Origin: Pterois miles
Taxonomy: Eukaryota; Chordata; Actinopteri; Perciformes; Scorpaenidae
NCBI GenBank assembly: GCA_947000775.1
Contig: CAMQGK010000637.1
Coordinates: 12,193,501-12,257,500, forward strand
DNA length: 64,000 nucleotides
Direction: 5' to 3'
Shown: one piece after another, positions 1 through 11,709 of the stretch
How positions within the stretch are numbered: position 1 is the stretch's first letter
How the letters are laid out: the number at the start of each line of letters is the position of its first letter
Program-made: the position numbers and the translations under genes
The notes under the pieces: generated by a model
What the model saw: only the letters and a program-made list of their open reading frames with translations
Told to the model about the DNA's origin: nothing
Database searches by the model: none

Positions 1-175
1 TGTGAGACGTTTTGTTGCCTAAACCAAAGTGCAGACATTACCATAGTTTAGTTGCGTTGGGTATAAATGACACGGCAGAAAAACCTAAAATGTGTAATCA
101 AGACATGCAGAATGATCTTGTAGTATCCTGCTATTTATGTGCCTTCCCATGAGTTCGGGTTGTTTAAATAATTTG
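1..175 (-). repeat. GGTTTAGG-family dispersed repeat, fragment at window edge
   Basis: Read on the minus strand this carries the order AGGCRYATAAATAGCA ... TTTAGG ... GGTTTAGGCAACAAAAC. The same order recurs at 57690-58105 (minus) and at 63890-64000 (plus). It is an incomplete copy cut by the window edge. The family resembles an abundant, mostly unnamed percomorph interspersed repeat. No coding potential is seen, and the class (DNA element or retroposon) cannot be decided here. Confidence 0.65.
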
Positions 176-644
176 TACATCTTGTCTGAAAAAGCCTCGT
201 TTCCAGAAATGAACATTTACAGTATTGGGTGTCTTGGAGTGAGAACGCTGATCTGGGTATCCTGGTAGTTTAATGGTTGAGGCACATTACAGTATATGAC
301 TGTGATGTTCCTTATCTGGCAACATTACTGGTATCTTTGCACAATTTGACCCATCACACAGAACCTAAACTTCCTTTGTAAATGTTGTTTAGTATATGCA
401 TTTTTTGTATATTTGTGTATTTGTATATTATTGTATGCTGTACTAACATTTGTTTTATTTCCCTTCTTCTGCTGTATGATTTATTTTTCTGCCCGTATAA
501 CTCTCACTTATACGTTTTCATTTTTAACCCCTAAAACATTTACTAGTATTCAAAATAAAGCACATGGTTGTTTGACTTGACTATGTTGAATTCAACTGTA
601 AAGTAAAGTAAAGTTCACCACGACCTGGTCACTGATCACTGATG
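176..644. other. AT-rich unassigned stretch
   Basis: No open frame, tandem repeat or recognised mobile element is seen. The last 100 bases contain AATAAA-like and AAGTAAAGTAAAG runs leading into the SINE at 645. Confidence 0.4.
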
Positions 645-921
645 GGCGGCAGTAGCTCAGTCCGTAGGGACTTGGTTTAGGAATTGGAGGGTCACCAGTT
701 CAAGTCCCAACATGGACCATGTACCTCTTGGGCACTGCCGAGGTGCCCCTGAGCAAGGCACCGGACCCCCAACTGCTCGGGGCGCTTGTCAGGAGCAGCC
801 CCCTCACTCTGACATCTCTCCATTAATGCATGTATGTGTACTGTGTGAAATTAACAACAGAGTGTAAAAACTGAATTTCCCTACGGGGATTAATAAAGGT
901 TCATCTTTATCTTATCTTATC
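645..921 (+). mobile_element. tRNA-derived SINE, copy 1
   Basis: A Pol III type head is visible: a box A-like TAGCTCAGTCCGTAGG at about 653 and a box B-like AGTTCAAGTCC at 697-707. A central core follows with GGGCACTGCCGAGGTGCCCC (a short palindrome) and CTGAGCAAGGCACC. The 3' part has AATTTCCCTACGGGGATTAA, then AATAAAGG and a CTTAT-repeat tail, the layout of teleost SINEs mobilised by a partner LINE. A second, longer copy lies on the minus strand at 43709-44040. This copy lacks about 37 bp present there between the tRNA head and the core. The exact named family is not assigned. Confidence 0.88.
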
Positions 922-1783
922 AGCACTCAGACTGAGAGGACATAATAGCAAATCCAGGTCGCTGCGTGTTTATGGTGAATCTTATGGGCTCATAAGGAAA
1001 AATATAAAGTCAGGTCACCCTAAAATGGTGTTGAAATATTGTGCTGTCAGCACATTACCACATCACCTTGTGACATACACAGGGGCACACACAGCACAAG
1101 ACCTCAGCACTTCACCACAGTGTTGTTGCTGGCTGCCTCCTCTCTGTGACCTGAGCCAGGAACAGAAAAGAGTCCAATCATTTTAACTGGAGCCATTTTG
1201 CATGATTGCTAATAAATATATTTTCAACATAAACATCAATGTATTTATCAAAGGATATGGCCACCGGCTCAGTCCACTTTCATAAACTGAGATTTTTACC
1301 TGGGGAATCATAGCACAGCTTCCCATTTGTTGAGAATGGAGAGAAATACGTCTTTATACATTGTGATTGAATTGTGTGACTGCTTTCCTTTACAGTTCTC
1401 CAGTAACAGCAGTGATTCAGTACTTATTTTAACACGACAGCTGGATTACCGCAGACTGGAAAGCAAAATATTGTGCTCTGTAGTGAAACAGTTAACTCTC
1501 ACCTGAAGCATTAAAATTTATATTTCGTGTTCAATAAACTGTGAATACTTTGTTACTGCTAAAAATAGTTGTATGGAAACTTACAATCTCTTCTGTGGGA
1601 ATGTGATTTTCTCTGAATATGCTCATCTGGAGTCACACAAGTTCTAATGATGTGATCTTTATATCTTGTTTTAGATTAAATGTGCCCAGGAATGGAAAGC
1701 ACATTTACTTTAATTTTGAGATGTACTTATGTTGAGTCTTTCCATTATATGTAGCTCAACAAATGTGATACATCATTATGGAT
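922..1783. other. Unassigned stretch, no gene seen
   Basis: Ordinary AT-rich DNA with no repeat shared with the rest of the window and no convincing open frame. Nothing further can be supported. Confidence 0.4.
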
Positions 1784-2150
1784 TAAATGTGCAGTATGTA
1801 GGATCTGGAGGCATCTAGTGGTGAGCTTGCAGATTACAACCATCTGAAACTTCTCCTCTGTGCCAAGCGTGTAGGAGGAGGACTACGGTGGCCGACACAA
1901 AAAAGGCGAAAAAGCAAATTTCCATATCGAGAGTGTTTGCTTTGTCCATTCTGGGCTACTGTAGAAACATGGTTCAGTGAAGAGGACCTGCTCTATATGT
2001 AGATATTAACGGCTCATTCAAAGGTAACAAAAACACAACTTTTCTTACTTTGTGTTGATTCAACACAAAAGAAAACATACTTATTAATGTTATATTACAT
2101 TTCTGCCAATACGTACATGTCCTTAGATGTTTCACACTGTTCCTTTAAAT
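1784..2150 (+). mobile_element. TTTAAAGGTGCAGTGTG element, copy 1
   Basis: The left end reads TTAAATGTGCAGTATGTAGG and the right end, reversed, reads TTTAAAGGAACAGTGTG, so the ends are inverted repeats of each other. Internal landmarks GGCATCTAG, GATTACAACCA, GGGCTACTGTAGAAACATG and GGTAACAAAAACACAA recur in the same order in the copy at 4782-5092. A short non-autonomous DNA-type element of 300-370 bp fits best. No coding capacity. The superfamily cannot be fixed without a clean target duplication. Confidence 0.75.
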
Positions 2151-4781
2151 CAATAAATGCAAAATATATAATAGTCTGAAAGTACTGAAACTTTTGATAC
2201 TGGAAGGACACTTGCCATGAATATTTCTGTACTCACTTGTGTACAGTTCTGAATACAAGACATTTACTTCTAATGGAGTAGTTTTTATAGTGCTCCTTTT
2301 GTTTATGGTAAGTACATGACTTCAGTACTTCTCCCATCAATGGGATAAAACATATTTAATGTTTCATTACAACCACGTGCTGAAGTGATTTACTCAGAGG
2401 TCAAAGTACATTATGAATTTGACAAACAATGGTTATTAGTTACAAATAAAATACTATTTCATACATTACATGTTTAGCCAATCATTCTTTATTTCATTAA
2501 TGAGTCACAAAATCACAGCGTTTATAGTAATTATGATAGTATAATCATTGCTTTAGATATTGATGTCATGTTTATATTACTGTAAACATAATAGGGCTCA
2601 TATGTTTCTCTAGCTTATCTTAGTGCTTTGTCTCAGATATGACGAGACTATTGGGAAATGCAGGATTTTACTGATCTATTTAGAGAAGTGTGCCCAGTCC
2701 AAGAGAGCCTGATAATCGTTAAGAAATGAATTAGATCTACCGTGAATGATCAGTGCCGCCTGTGATTTCAGTTTATTCTGTAAGAAGATACTGGGGTAGG
2801 CGTGCCGGAGCCCCATGCTCTAACCCCGGCTTCCTGTGTAACAGAATAGCATTTCTGTTTAACTTTATAATCAGGGCTTTATTAATGCAATGCTTTTCTT
2901 CCGCCTAATAATGAAACAACACAAATAAAATAAATTGTGATCAATGGAGGCGAGCAGAGACAGATGGGTCTGTCACACTGGGGATGATACCAATTTATCT
3001 CTTTAATGCATCTCCATGGGGTTCTCTCACTAAAGGATACAGATTACTGAACCCCTTGTCTCAGAGGGAAATGCGTGAGAAGAATCCATATAACATACAG
3101 AGATGGAGAGCCCTTCTTTCAGCTTGTATCATTCAAGCTTCTTGGTCACTCTCTACAGCAAATGCAGGAATCCTGCAAACGTGCATGCACATATTCAGAG
3201 GAAAGGTGACGTTTTCTTGCATCTAAAACCACAATAATGCCATCTAATTGCTGCAGATTTACATGCATGCATGTTCCTTCAAATAATTTGGTGTAAAGTG
3301 TGATCATTTATATGTAAATCTGCAAGTCACAGCTCTCACACAAGTCTGTAATGTAACAGAGCAATCTTTAGTCATTTATGTGTCTTGCTTCAATTTAATG
3401 CATACAGTTTTATTATTTTGTGTTTGTTTTCGTTAATTTTTTTCATTGTCTATTTTGCGTGTGCATCTTTCACGTTGGATAGAATATGTCTGTTTTTTGT
3501 GAATATTTAGAATAAAAATAAAAATAAATAAACAAATAAGACCAAACCATTTGGGAGATGTTAAAGAAGAAGGCAAATCTGAAAAATCTGGAGCAACACA
3601 ATCAGCAGCTTGGGGGTTTCCACTTCCGCGAAAGGATGAGCCATAAACAACTAAAGCCATAAACAACTGAAGCTTTGCAGCGGGGCGAGAGACAGCAATC
3701 TAACATGTGCTGGTGAATGAAGACAAGGCGAGGCACACCCCTGCAGTAAATAAGGAATTCCCTGCAGCTCTGTTCACAAACCAGAAGGCAAAAGTCGAGC
3801 AGGTCACTGTGTTGCGTCAGTGCCTAAAAAATACTAATAGCAGAGAAATATTTGAGGTCAGGCAGTAAAAAATGCAGTTGCTCTCTGCTCCAGGCATGAA
3901 GGACAACACTATTATCTCTCATATGGAGGCTTTGATCCTCAAATCCCCCATTAGATATGAGCGTGTCCAGCAGGATCCGTCATGTGCGGCAACTTGGAAC
4001 AAAACTCCCCTGCTGCGCATTTTCTGGGTGAAATGTTCTCATGTAGCGCCAAGCACACTGAAAAATAAAGAAACCAGTTTATGTCTTCATATATATACAT
4101 CTTTTAGTCCATAGGGTTTCAACATTTTCTGAGGGCAATGGCATTTCAGGAGGCCCAAGGTCAAATTTAGACTGGGCCATAAATTGTTTTGTTTGATGGC
4201 CTACATTTGCCTCAATAGCAGGGGGAAGGCCAAGCCCATAAAAACGTAAAAGACGAGCCGGGCCGACTGTGGGCTCGGCTGCCAGCATTGTTGTCCTGGG
4301 GACCACTAGATGCTCCCAGTGGAGGTTTCATGGTGAATAAAGACTGTTATGGCCCACCATTGGCATGCACAGAGGGCTCATGGAGATCATTACTGCCAGG
4401 GTGCAGTCAGTGAAGAAGTCACAATGGCAAAGCTCAAAGCTGAAGCTATTCCATTGTCAGCAGCAAAAAGGGGCTCGTCACTAACAGAGGGTTACATTTC
4501 TCTTTGCTGAGGGATTCAGGGGAGGCATTTTGGGACAGATAAACTGCCATATATTTATAAAAAAGATGCTTCTGGTGCTGAAAAATTACTTTTGTAATTT
4601 TACTTTTTATTAACATTATTCTGCAATAAGATAATGAGGAAATGATGATGTCCTATCCTCCTATGCATTAGCCTTACAAGTAAACCTCAACTATTAGTGA
4701 AGCACATGTCAAACATAAGAGGAAATATGCTATAGATTTGTTTTTGGAGATATTTATTTTTGTTTTTGTCAATAAATCCAA
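2151..4781. other. Long unassigned stretch, no gene seen
   Basis: AT-rich single-copy-looking DNA. Several 75-80 codon open frames occur on both strands, but none shows a recognisable domain, signal peptide or splice context. No tandem repeat or copy shared with the rest of the window was seen. Confidence 0.4.
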
Positions 4782-5092
4782 TTAAAGGTGCAGTGTGAAG
4801 GATCTGGCAGCATCTAGCAGTGAGGTTATAGATTGCAACCAACAGAAACTTCTCCCATGTGCCAAGTGTGTGGAGCGCGATGATGATCGACGCAAAAACT
4901 TGAATGGCCCTATCTGGAGATTTGGGCTACTGTAGAAACATGACAGGCAGCTCCATGAAGAGGATCCACTCTGTATGTAAACATAAATGGCTCAATCTAA
5001 GGTAACAAAAACACAATAATTTGTATTATCACTAAACAAAACATTAACATTATATTCCATTTCCACCTAAATGCTACACACACTTTGTTTAA
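4782..5092 (+). mobile_element. TTTAAAGGTGCAGTGTG element, copy 2
   Basis: Begins ATTAAAGGTGCAGTGTGAAG and shares ordered internal landmarks with 1784-2150: AGCATCTAGCAGTGAGG, GATTGCAACCA, GGGCTACTGTAGAAACATG and GGTAACAAAAACACAA. The right end CTACACACACTTTGTTTAAA is the degraded inverted complement of the left. It is shorter than copy 1, mainly through a deletion after CAAAAACTTGAAT. Confidence 0.75.
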
Positions 5093-6429
5093 AAGACCAG
5101 CAGGGTGTTGCTCCCTCTAATGGTGTTACTTCCCGGCTTCTCCAGAATGGCTGTGCCTCAATCCTGAGCTCACTGATTCAAATTGAAGATGTAAAACAGG
5201 TTGCAGATATGTTGTTTAATTTGTACAAAAGGCAAAATCATTTCCCAAAACAGCAGGACACTGTAGTTTTTAACACACATTACTCAAATAGGAGTAAATA
5301 GTACATTTGTTGCTGCTACTCTCAGCTGTGGATTAAAACACATTTGGTGCTCCAGTGAGTGTTTATGGTAGAAGGACAGCGTATGTAGGACTGAATAAAC
5401 TACAGTGTCACTCATTCTTAGTCAACAACTGAGGTGCATGACACAGAGGTATGCGCTATATGAGTCTTTGAAAACACAGACAATAACTGTTAGTACCATT
5501 AATCAATTGACGGTTTTGATACTTTTATGGGATGTGCTGACAATAAGAAAAATATAGAATACTGCCAGATTTATCCCGTGTGTTCAGATCCTAGAGATAG
5601 GATGGGAGCAGAATGGACATTGAACTGTTTGCCAAGGTCATTAAGAAGGTCATCAAGAAAATGGTGATTGTTGATCGTTGTTATAGAGCAGAACACACGT
5701 CAGCGGGGCTGCAAAGAGTGTTTCTCCGCTGCTAAGCCGGCTCTCACAGAGCCAAATCAATGTCTGTTAAGGTCAGTTTATACTTTCTTTTTTACTTAGG
5801 ACTACTTATAAAAAGCTAGTTGCCAACGCTTTTTTTACCCATCAAATCGGCATGAATGAGTCTGCGACTTGCTGCAAGTCACTTTATAGACTGTTTCAAT
5901 AGAACTACATTGCTAGGCAACAGCTTGGGTCCATGTTTACTTCCTGTCGGCTTATGTCATTCACATAGCCTCCAACAAGTAATGCAGAAATAAACTGGGA
6001 CACATTTGGTACATTTACGTTTACAACTGTGAAACGGCTGCGACGGCAACAGTACACATAAAAATGGCCGCTCTGAACATCCCTGCGAGGTTGATTTGAA
6101 TGGTTGATGGATTTTATGGTACAGACTGACCGAAAGCCCCAACCTTATTCAAATAACTTAAACAAGATGGTGTCTTGCAGGTCTAAATCATTCATGACTA
6201 CAGTAATATCCCAATAAGCTTTCAACGTAGCCAATGTGGAGAGGGGCTCACTAAATCACTGTGGTAGGCAGTTTTCAGTGTTTGCTAATAGCACTTGCTG
6301 AGTAGATATTAACACGTGAGGAGTGGGTGTATTGGTTATAGTGTGAGGGGGGATTTGGGAATCCCTGGAAAGGACCTCCATGCAGGCTTGCCCTGGATAG
6401 GCCACACCTCGCTCCTCCAGCCGCCTGCT
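5093..6429. other. Unassigned stretch with one possible old repeat
   Basis: No gene is seen. The part around 5860-6130 (CACTTTATAGACTG, GTTTACTTCCTGTCGGCTTA, AAACTGGGACACATTTGG) resembles, from memory, an interspersed repeat frequent in spiny-rayed fish, but no second copy lies in this window. The rest is unremarkable. Confidence 0.3.
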
Positions 6430-6463
6430 CCCCCCCTCCTCCTCCTCCTCCTCCTTCTTCTTC
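6430..6463. repeat. CTC/CTT trinucleotide microsatellite
   Basis: A pyrimidine tract of C6 followed by CTC and then CTT units. On the minus strand it yields an artificial poly-Glu/Lys open frame, which is not a gene. Confidence 0.95.
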
Positions 6464-7904
6464 ACTCAGCTACATCTGCTCCTCATTAACACCATTATAA
6501 TGAGTCGTTGCACCTGAGGTAAATAAAACTCTGGTGTGGCTCTCGGTCTGCGCCCTCACCCTCACATCAACAGTCCCAACACTGGCACTTTGTATGTGAG
6601 CAGAGCTTACTGCTGTTGTCAAAGGGGGTTTGGATGCCCCCCCCCCCCCCCCCCACCCCCCAACCCCTTCGACCCGCCTGTTTTTTTGTTTCTGAGGGGA
6701 CATTAAATGTGGTCAGTGGAGGAGCTACTGGCTACACATAAAACCCCCACAGGTTCTCCATTCACAGCCATGGCCACAAAGCGGATAATGAGTTCCATAA
6801 AACTGTCAGGAGGGAAGAATAAATGTGCATCGGATACACCAACCGTAATTCAGATGTGGCTCTAAGTAGCTGGAAGAATGATAAGATATGGTTTTCTCTG
6901 GCACTGATCAGATACTGCAGAAATATTAACGTGTTACAACCGGGGTACGAAGCAGCAGCGAGTCTCTGTTCCCTGGGAACAGTTGTGGCCTCTGGCGGTC
7001 TGGACTCCGGCCAGGTCCAGTTCTCATTAATGTGAACAGGTTAAATGCTCTTTCAAAATTCAGGTAACATAGTTTTCATTTTATTTTTTTAGCCTTCACA
7101 TTGAACAGGAGTGCAATTGTTTCCTTCCTTGGCAAGCGACTCCTATTGGGGTGATGTCTGCAGCAGCTGTTTCTGTATTCTGGTGACTGATTAAATATGT
7201 TCAACTACTCATTCTCACTTTACGGTCAGTCATTACTCCTGATATTTGCTTAAATACACGGAGACGTAGATGAATGACATTTAAAATTCTAGCACAATTT
7301 TATTATTCTAACATTACCATAAATATGACATCCAAATAAAGACCACCCCCCCACAATCTGATTTGGTTGGACGTGAAGCAGTAGGCAACTTTGAACAATG
7401 CTGTTTTGACAAATGAACATGACATGCGGGGGGAAAATAATTTGACAGGTGACAAATGTTGAGCAGTGATACGATCTGAAAAGCAGGCCACCTGAAATAT
7501 GACTCACTCTATTAAAATCATTCATGGAGGATATTGAATAGTTCTTTAAAGACTTCAAATATCTGATAAGATGCATTTTCATTTGATTAAATATTTTCAT
7601 GATGATTACATGTAAGACAAAAACACGGACTTTTGCTTACTGCAGTTGCGTTTAGTCATTATTTTGATGTCAGATGTGTTAGTTTGTGGGAAAAAACTAA
7701 ATCTGTCTCTGGGATCACACGGTATTTATACAGCAATACCATCCTCAGTGTACTGCAGGGAAATTAGCAGTTCAATGAGATATACTGCCATCAGTCTGTG
7801 TTGCACACATTTAAATGAAAAATGTGTGAAATCCGACTTGCCACATAATTGCACCATCTGGAATATAACTAAATCCATTTACTCAATAAACTAAGTACAG
7901 TTTT
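6464..7904. other. Unassigned stretch containing a poly-C tract
   Basis: Apart from the poly-C at 6637-6654 there is nothing recognised. A 103-codon minus-strand frame at 7289-7600 has no identifiable features and is probably chance. Confidence 0.35.
6637..6654. repeat. Poly-C tract (C18)
   Basis: Eighteen consecutive C, then ACCCCCC. The minus strand is an uninterrupted G run that could form a G-quadruplex and may be length-variable or a sequencing weak point. Confidence 0.95.
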
Positions 7905-8110
7905 GATGTACTCATTTTATGCTACCTTATACTACAGTTCAGAGGGATATATTATACTTTTTATTCCACTACATTTATTTGACAGCTTTACATATTAATT
8001 ACTTTGCAGATTATTAATACAATATACAATAAAAGTATGATGTATTACAGTAGATTAAGATCTAATTAAGATCTTGAATTAAAGTAAATTTACACTGTGC
8101 TGCTTTACTT
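7905..8110 (-). mobile_element. hAT-like element fragment (CAGTGGTGG family)
   Basis: Contains TTTATTCCACTACATTTATTTGACAGC (7958-7984), the reverse complement of GCTGTCAAATAAATACAGTGGAATAAAA (12575-12602) inside the intact hAT element. Flanking TATACTACAGTTCAGAGGGA matches reversed terminal-half sequence of the same family. Both termini are missing, so this is a relic without mobility signals. Confidence 0.7.
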
Positions 8111-8220
8111 AGAGGGGGTATATTATGCTCATTTCCGCTTTCATTTGGGTTTCAACTAGAACATGTTTACATGCTTTAAGGTTCCCATACTGTCTGTCTG
8201 AAACGCTCACCTCCTCCTTA
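8111..8220 (+). repeat. Dispersed repeat (TATTATGCTCATTT family), left piece
   Basis: GGTATATTATGCTCATTTCC, then GGTTTCAACTAGAACATG and TTTACATGCTTTAAGGTT. The reverse complement of the same motifs is at 20636-20882 (ATGTTCTAGTAGAAACT, GAAAATGAGCATAAT). The copy stops abruptly near 8220 where another repeat begins. Confidence 0.7.
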
Positions 8221-8221
8221 A

Positions 8222-8815
8222 AGCTTCATTAGGCAACATGTTTTTGGCATCATTGGGCAAAAAATCCATAACAACCTTTCAGTATACTGTAATGCAAATG
8301 TTCTGAGAGAAAACAAGACTTCTGCACCTCCTCATGTCTCTATTTCAAGGCTTTAAAATGTTGAGTCCATTATGGGAGATTTTGGCCAATCACAGGTTAT
8401 TTCAGAGAGAGAGAGACAGCATTCCTATTGGCTGTGCTTCGGCTGGTGGGCGGTGCTTAGTATTTCTTCAACTGATCTCAACATGGCTGCCAGGTCACAA
8501 ACTTTATCATTTTACAGCTAAACAGTAACTACAAGATGTTCCTGAAAATTTAAGGTGAGAAATAGGCGTTACAGTAACAGAATATTGATTCATAATTGAT
8601 CAGCGCTGGCTAGTTTGACCGATTACAAGTGATTGACAGCTGCTCAGAGACGGCAGACTCCAGATCAGCTCTGATTGGCTGTTTTCCTCTGGTCTGTGAA
8701 ATCTTGTAGCTGCCATCAGGACCACCGGATGACACAGAGGCACATGATTGTTTTTTCCGATTACCTGTTCAATCATATTTGCTGCATTTCTACCTGCTGC
8801 AGCTTTAAATGGACT
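8222..8815 (+). repeat. Dispersed repeat (GTCTGTGAAATCTTG family), near full copy
   Basis: The 3' third (CTGATTGGCTGTTTTCCTCT, GTCTGTGAAATCTTG, CACATGATTG, GATTACCTGTT, CTACCTGCTGCAGCTTTAA) is repeated at 59215-59432 in the same order and orientation. The 5' part (TTTTGGCATCATTGGGCAAA, CTTCTGCACCTCCTCATG, CATGGCTGCCAGGTCACAAA) matches my recollection of the longer family. No coding potential. Confidence 0.65.
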
Positions 8816-8877
8816 AAACTGAAATAAATTGTAGACTTCCCTTGCTGCTGTATTCTTGTTAAGAGAAAGAGTTTAAC

Positions 8878-8894
8878 TTTTTTTTTTTTTTTTT
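8878..8894. repeat. Poly-T tract (T17)
   Basis: Seventeen consecutive T. It may mark the reversed tail of a retroposed fragment, but no body was recognised. Confidence 0.9.
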
Positions 8895-9090
8895 AAAGTT
8901 GTTTCAAAGAAAAAACCCCAATCTGCTCTGATTGGCTTAGGAAATACACGGTGCACCTTTGCAAAGGTAGGTCTCAAGCTGGGGATGATATATTCTAATG
9001 AGGCTGCATGTGACACAGGAAGGGGAGACATCTGAAAGGCTGGTTGAATCACAAGTTATCTAAAATATCCGAGTGCGTCTTCCACCACTG
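8895..9090 (+). repeat. Possible right piece of TATTATGCTCATTT repeat
   Basis: AAAAAACCCCAATCTGCTCTGATTGG (8912-8937) resembles the family's AAGCCCAGTCTGCTCTGATTGG, whose reverse complement appears at 20680-20700 (CCAATCAGAGCAGACTGGGC). If so, the repeat beginning at 8111 resumes here after the unrelated repeat at 8222-8815. The later half rests on memory of the family only. Confidence 0.4.
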
Positions 9091-10262
9091 AATTTGACAA
9101 GAAACCCTTTGCTTTGCTTCTAAGCTTAATATAACGCTAACTAAAATAGCAACATTCAGCTCAACATGTTTGAGTCGCTGCTTGGGAAATGTTAGGTTTC
9201 ATTTTATGTATAAATTACCATGAAATTAAATATATGAGGCTGTCTGGGTCATTGCAAAAGTATGTTTTTGTTTCAGTAATTACCAGAACATGTTTGCTCT
9301 TCCAGGCAGGGAGTTTTCCTGCAGCTGCTGTATGTCCACAGCAAGCTGACCTGCAGACGGTCCAGACAGACAAACATCTGGGAGAGTGTGCAGATAAAAC
9401 ACATGAAATCACTGCACTGACTGTGTGGAGTGATGAGCGCACATCTGACACTGCATTGTACTAAATCATTGTAGTATGCTGGGGTCACTGACACACTATT
9501 ACTAAGGTTTATTTTCTAATATTTTTGACACATGTGGTGCCAGCAAAAAAATACAGAAATGGCAAATGAATTACAAAACAGGAATAAGCTCTTGTGATTT
9601 CACAGTTTTGTGTGTTTTTATTATAAAGGATTTATAGATGTGCTTATTTGGAGAAGTATTGTCTGTGATTTATGACCACATGATGTATGAGTTCAACAGA
9701 CTCTCTTACTTTGATTCTCAGACTTTCCAATCCAACACAAACACAGCAGCCATGCACAGTGAAGGTCAGATGTTTTCATTCTCTGCATGTTAAGAAGCTG
9801 CTGCAAATACTCCCAAGATCGCTCAAATACAAAAACACATTGTGTATACTACAAACTGCCATTAAAATATACAGAAATAAAGTGTAAAGTGGAAAGTACA
9901 AAAAGGTTCCTTACGTTTTTGCTAAATTGCTAATTGATATTGGTGGTTTAGAAGCACATGAAGAGCATCATAAAACATAATAATCACAAATACAGTACAT
10001 ATCCAGCTTGGTGCTGTTCTTCGGGTTGCAGTGAGAGTGAAAGAAGGAGGACTTCTGAAGTATGAAAAAAAACAGGAGCAAAGTGACATGAGCTCAGCAG
10101 GGACAGATGAAATGTTTTCAGAGAGAGGCCCATGGTCATCTTTCAACAACATAAACTTAAGACAGCCAGCCACATGCAGAATTTACACCTCCATACAGAA
10201 CAATCAATAATCTGGCCTTGTGCTCACTGATCTTGCCTTTACACCAGTGGGTTACCTCCAGG
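9091..10262. other. Unassigned stretch, no gene seen
   Basis: Short overlapping frames on both strands (for example 9189-9464) lack domain or splice evidence. No shared repeat is detected until the element at 10263. Confidence 0.4.
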
Positions 10263-10799
10263 TCTGAGAAGTGAAGCCAACGCTGAAGTGTCTTAAACCT
10301 GCATTCTTTCTAACAGCCAGCAGGGGGCGACTCCTCTGGCTGCAAAAAGAAGTCTGATTGTATAAAAGTCTATAAAAAATGAGCCTACTTCTCATGTGAT
10401 TAATTACCTCAGTAAACATTGTAAACATGAGTTTATGGTCTCAATCACCAGTTTCAAGAGTTAATACAGCATGATGTTCATTTAGTACATTATGGTCCCA
10501 TTTAGAGTCAAATAGACCATAAATCAGGGTATGATTTCGGGCATGGCTACTGTGTGACTGACAGGTTGCTACCACGGCGTTGTTCGGTCTGGGAGTTTTT
10601 GTCTTACAACTTTAACCCTTTCACAGAACATTATGTCTTAAAAATAAATGTCTTATTCAGCATTCAGTCTCCACCCTCTTGTATCAGTTCTGGTTGCAAA
10701 AAACCAAGATGGTGACAGCCAAAATGGTAAACTCAAGGCAAAATGGCAGTCCACAAACCAATGAGTGAATCACAGTGACACTTCTTATACATAGTCTAG
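10263..10799 (+). mobile_element. AGCCAGCAGGGGGCGAC repeat, copy 1
   Basis: Starts GTCTGAGAAGTGAAGCCAAC and ends near CTTATACATAGTCTAGG. Landmarks shared with copies at 16455 and 22068: GCCAGCAGGGGGCGACTCC, GTAAACATGAGTTTATGGTC (20-base window), ATTATGGTCCCATTTAGAGT, GACAGGTTGCTACCACGG, AACCAAGATGG. The order is constant, no open frame is maintained, and no poly-A tail is present. It is a short non-autonomous element of uncertain class. It carries a CTCF-like core at 10317. It is included in the longer duplication 10285-11392. Confidence 0.75.
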
Positions 10800-11392
10800 G
10801 ATTTTCACTCTTTTCACCCAGCTTAGAGCATTTTTAAACCTATTTAAAATGGTAAAAAAAAATAAACCAAATCCCTCACCACTCATGATTCAGTGAGCCT
10901 GAAAGTGACTCTTTGGACCTGCGTCACTGAGCACAAGACTACCGTGAACAGGAGGGATTTCAACTTGCTAAATATTTTTATGGAGTTTTGTGAGTTTTGT
11001 TGTTCTTGCTCTGTGCTCTCGTGCATATCATGGTCCCTGATGACTCCACATAAAACTAACTCTACTTAATATTGAGTCTGCTAGATATTATTATTCTTTC
11101 TGCTTCCACTGAGGTTACGTCACTTCTCTCCTTTTCTTCTGCTTCTCTAATTTCAAGAGTCCTCGTCCATTCAGGAAGAGCACTGAAACACGCTGCACAT
11201 CTGAATGTTAGATTAAAGCTTACATTTGTCAATTGTTAACAATGTGCTCATTCACTCAAGTATCAATAAAACAATTCCCTTTTGCAAGGACTTTTTAAGA
11301 TATGAATCTGTATTTGTTGCTGTGACTTTTTCCCTCTGCATCTTCTTATAATGTGGGTAAAAATAGCTAAACCTTTTGATTGGTTACACATG
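10285..11392 (+). repeat. Segmental duplication, copy 1 (1.1 kb)
   Basis: Nearly identical to 16455-17551 (about 97 percent by eye), including about 590 bp (10800-11392) downstream of the mobile element that are not part of it. The two copies differ by scattered substitutions and small indels, for example an 8-bp ATTTTTAT-type indel near 10973. The match ends at TTACACATG. Because non-repeat flank is shared, this is a copy of a chromosomal segment and not two independent insertions. Confidence 0.9.
10317..10331 (+). promoter_or_regulatory. CTCF-like core motif inside repeat, copy 1
   Basis: CCAGCAGGGGGCGAC fits the vertebrate CTCF core consensus CCASYAGRKGGCRS closely. Two identical 15-mers lie in the sister repeats at 16487 and 22124. 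Occupancy is not known from sequence. Confidence 0.5.
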
Positions 11393-11709
11393 TTCGCTGC
11401 CTAATTATCTTTTATGCATCGGTTTCTTTTTTTTCCGTTTTTTTGTCTTTGTTTTTTCAGAAGCCAGTGATTTACTGTTCATGAATTTATGCAACAAGGG
11501 AAAGCAGCCAGTTGTGGAGGCCATAACTCACGGGCCAAAAGTCGGCCTTATTTACATTGTACACAATACAAACCTGATTTCTCATTTTGTTTTAAGCCTG
11601 GTGCGTAAATCTTCATGGGAATACGTGAGGCTTATAATAGTGCACAAATTCACTCTGTACTAGCCAACAAGGAACATCTACGGTATCTATTTTCTGTGCT
11701 TCTGTTCAG
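11393..11709. other. Short unassigned spacer
   Basis: T-rich start (TTTCTTTTTTTTCCGTTTTT) then ordinary sequence up to the hAT target site. A 95-codon plus-strand frame crosses it without recognisable features. Confidence 0.4.

Noticed and set aside
645..710. Possible tRNA gene
   Set aside because: Box A and box B are present, but the acceptor stem does not close and the sequence continues into a SINE core and tail that recur at 43709-44040.
6256..6465. Minus-strand frame starting with poly-Lys/Glu
   Set aside because: Product of the CTC/CTT microsatellite.
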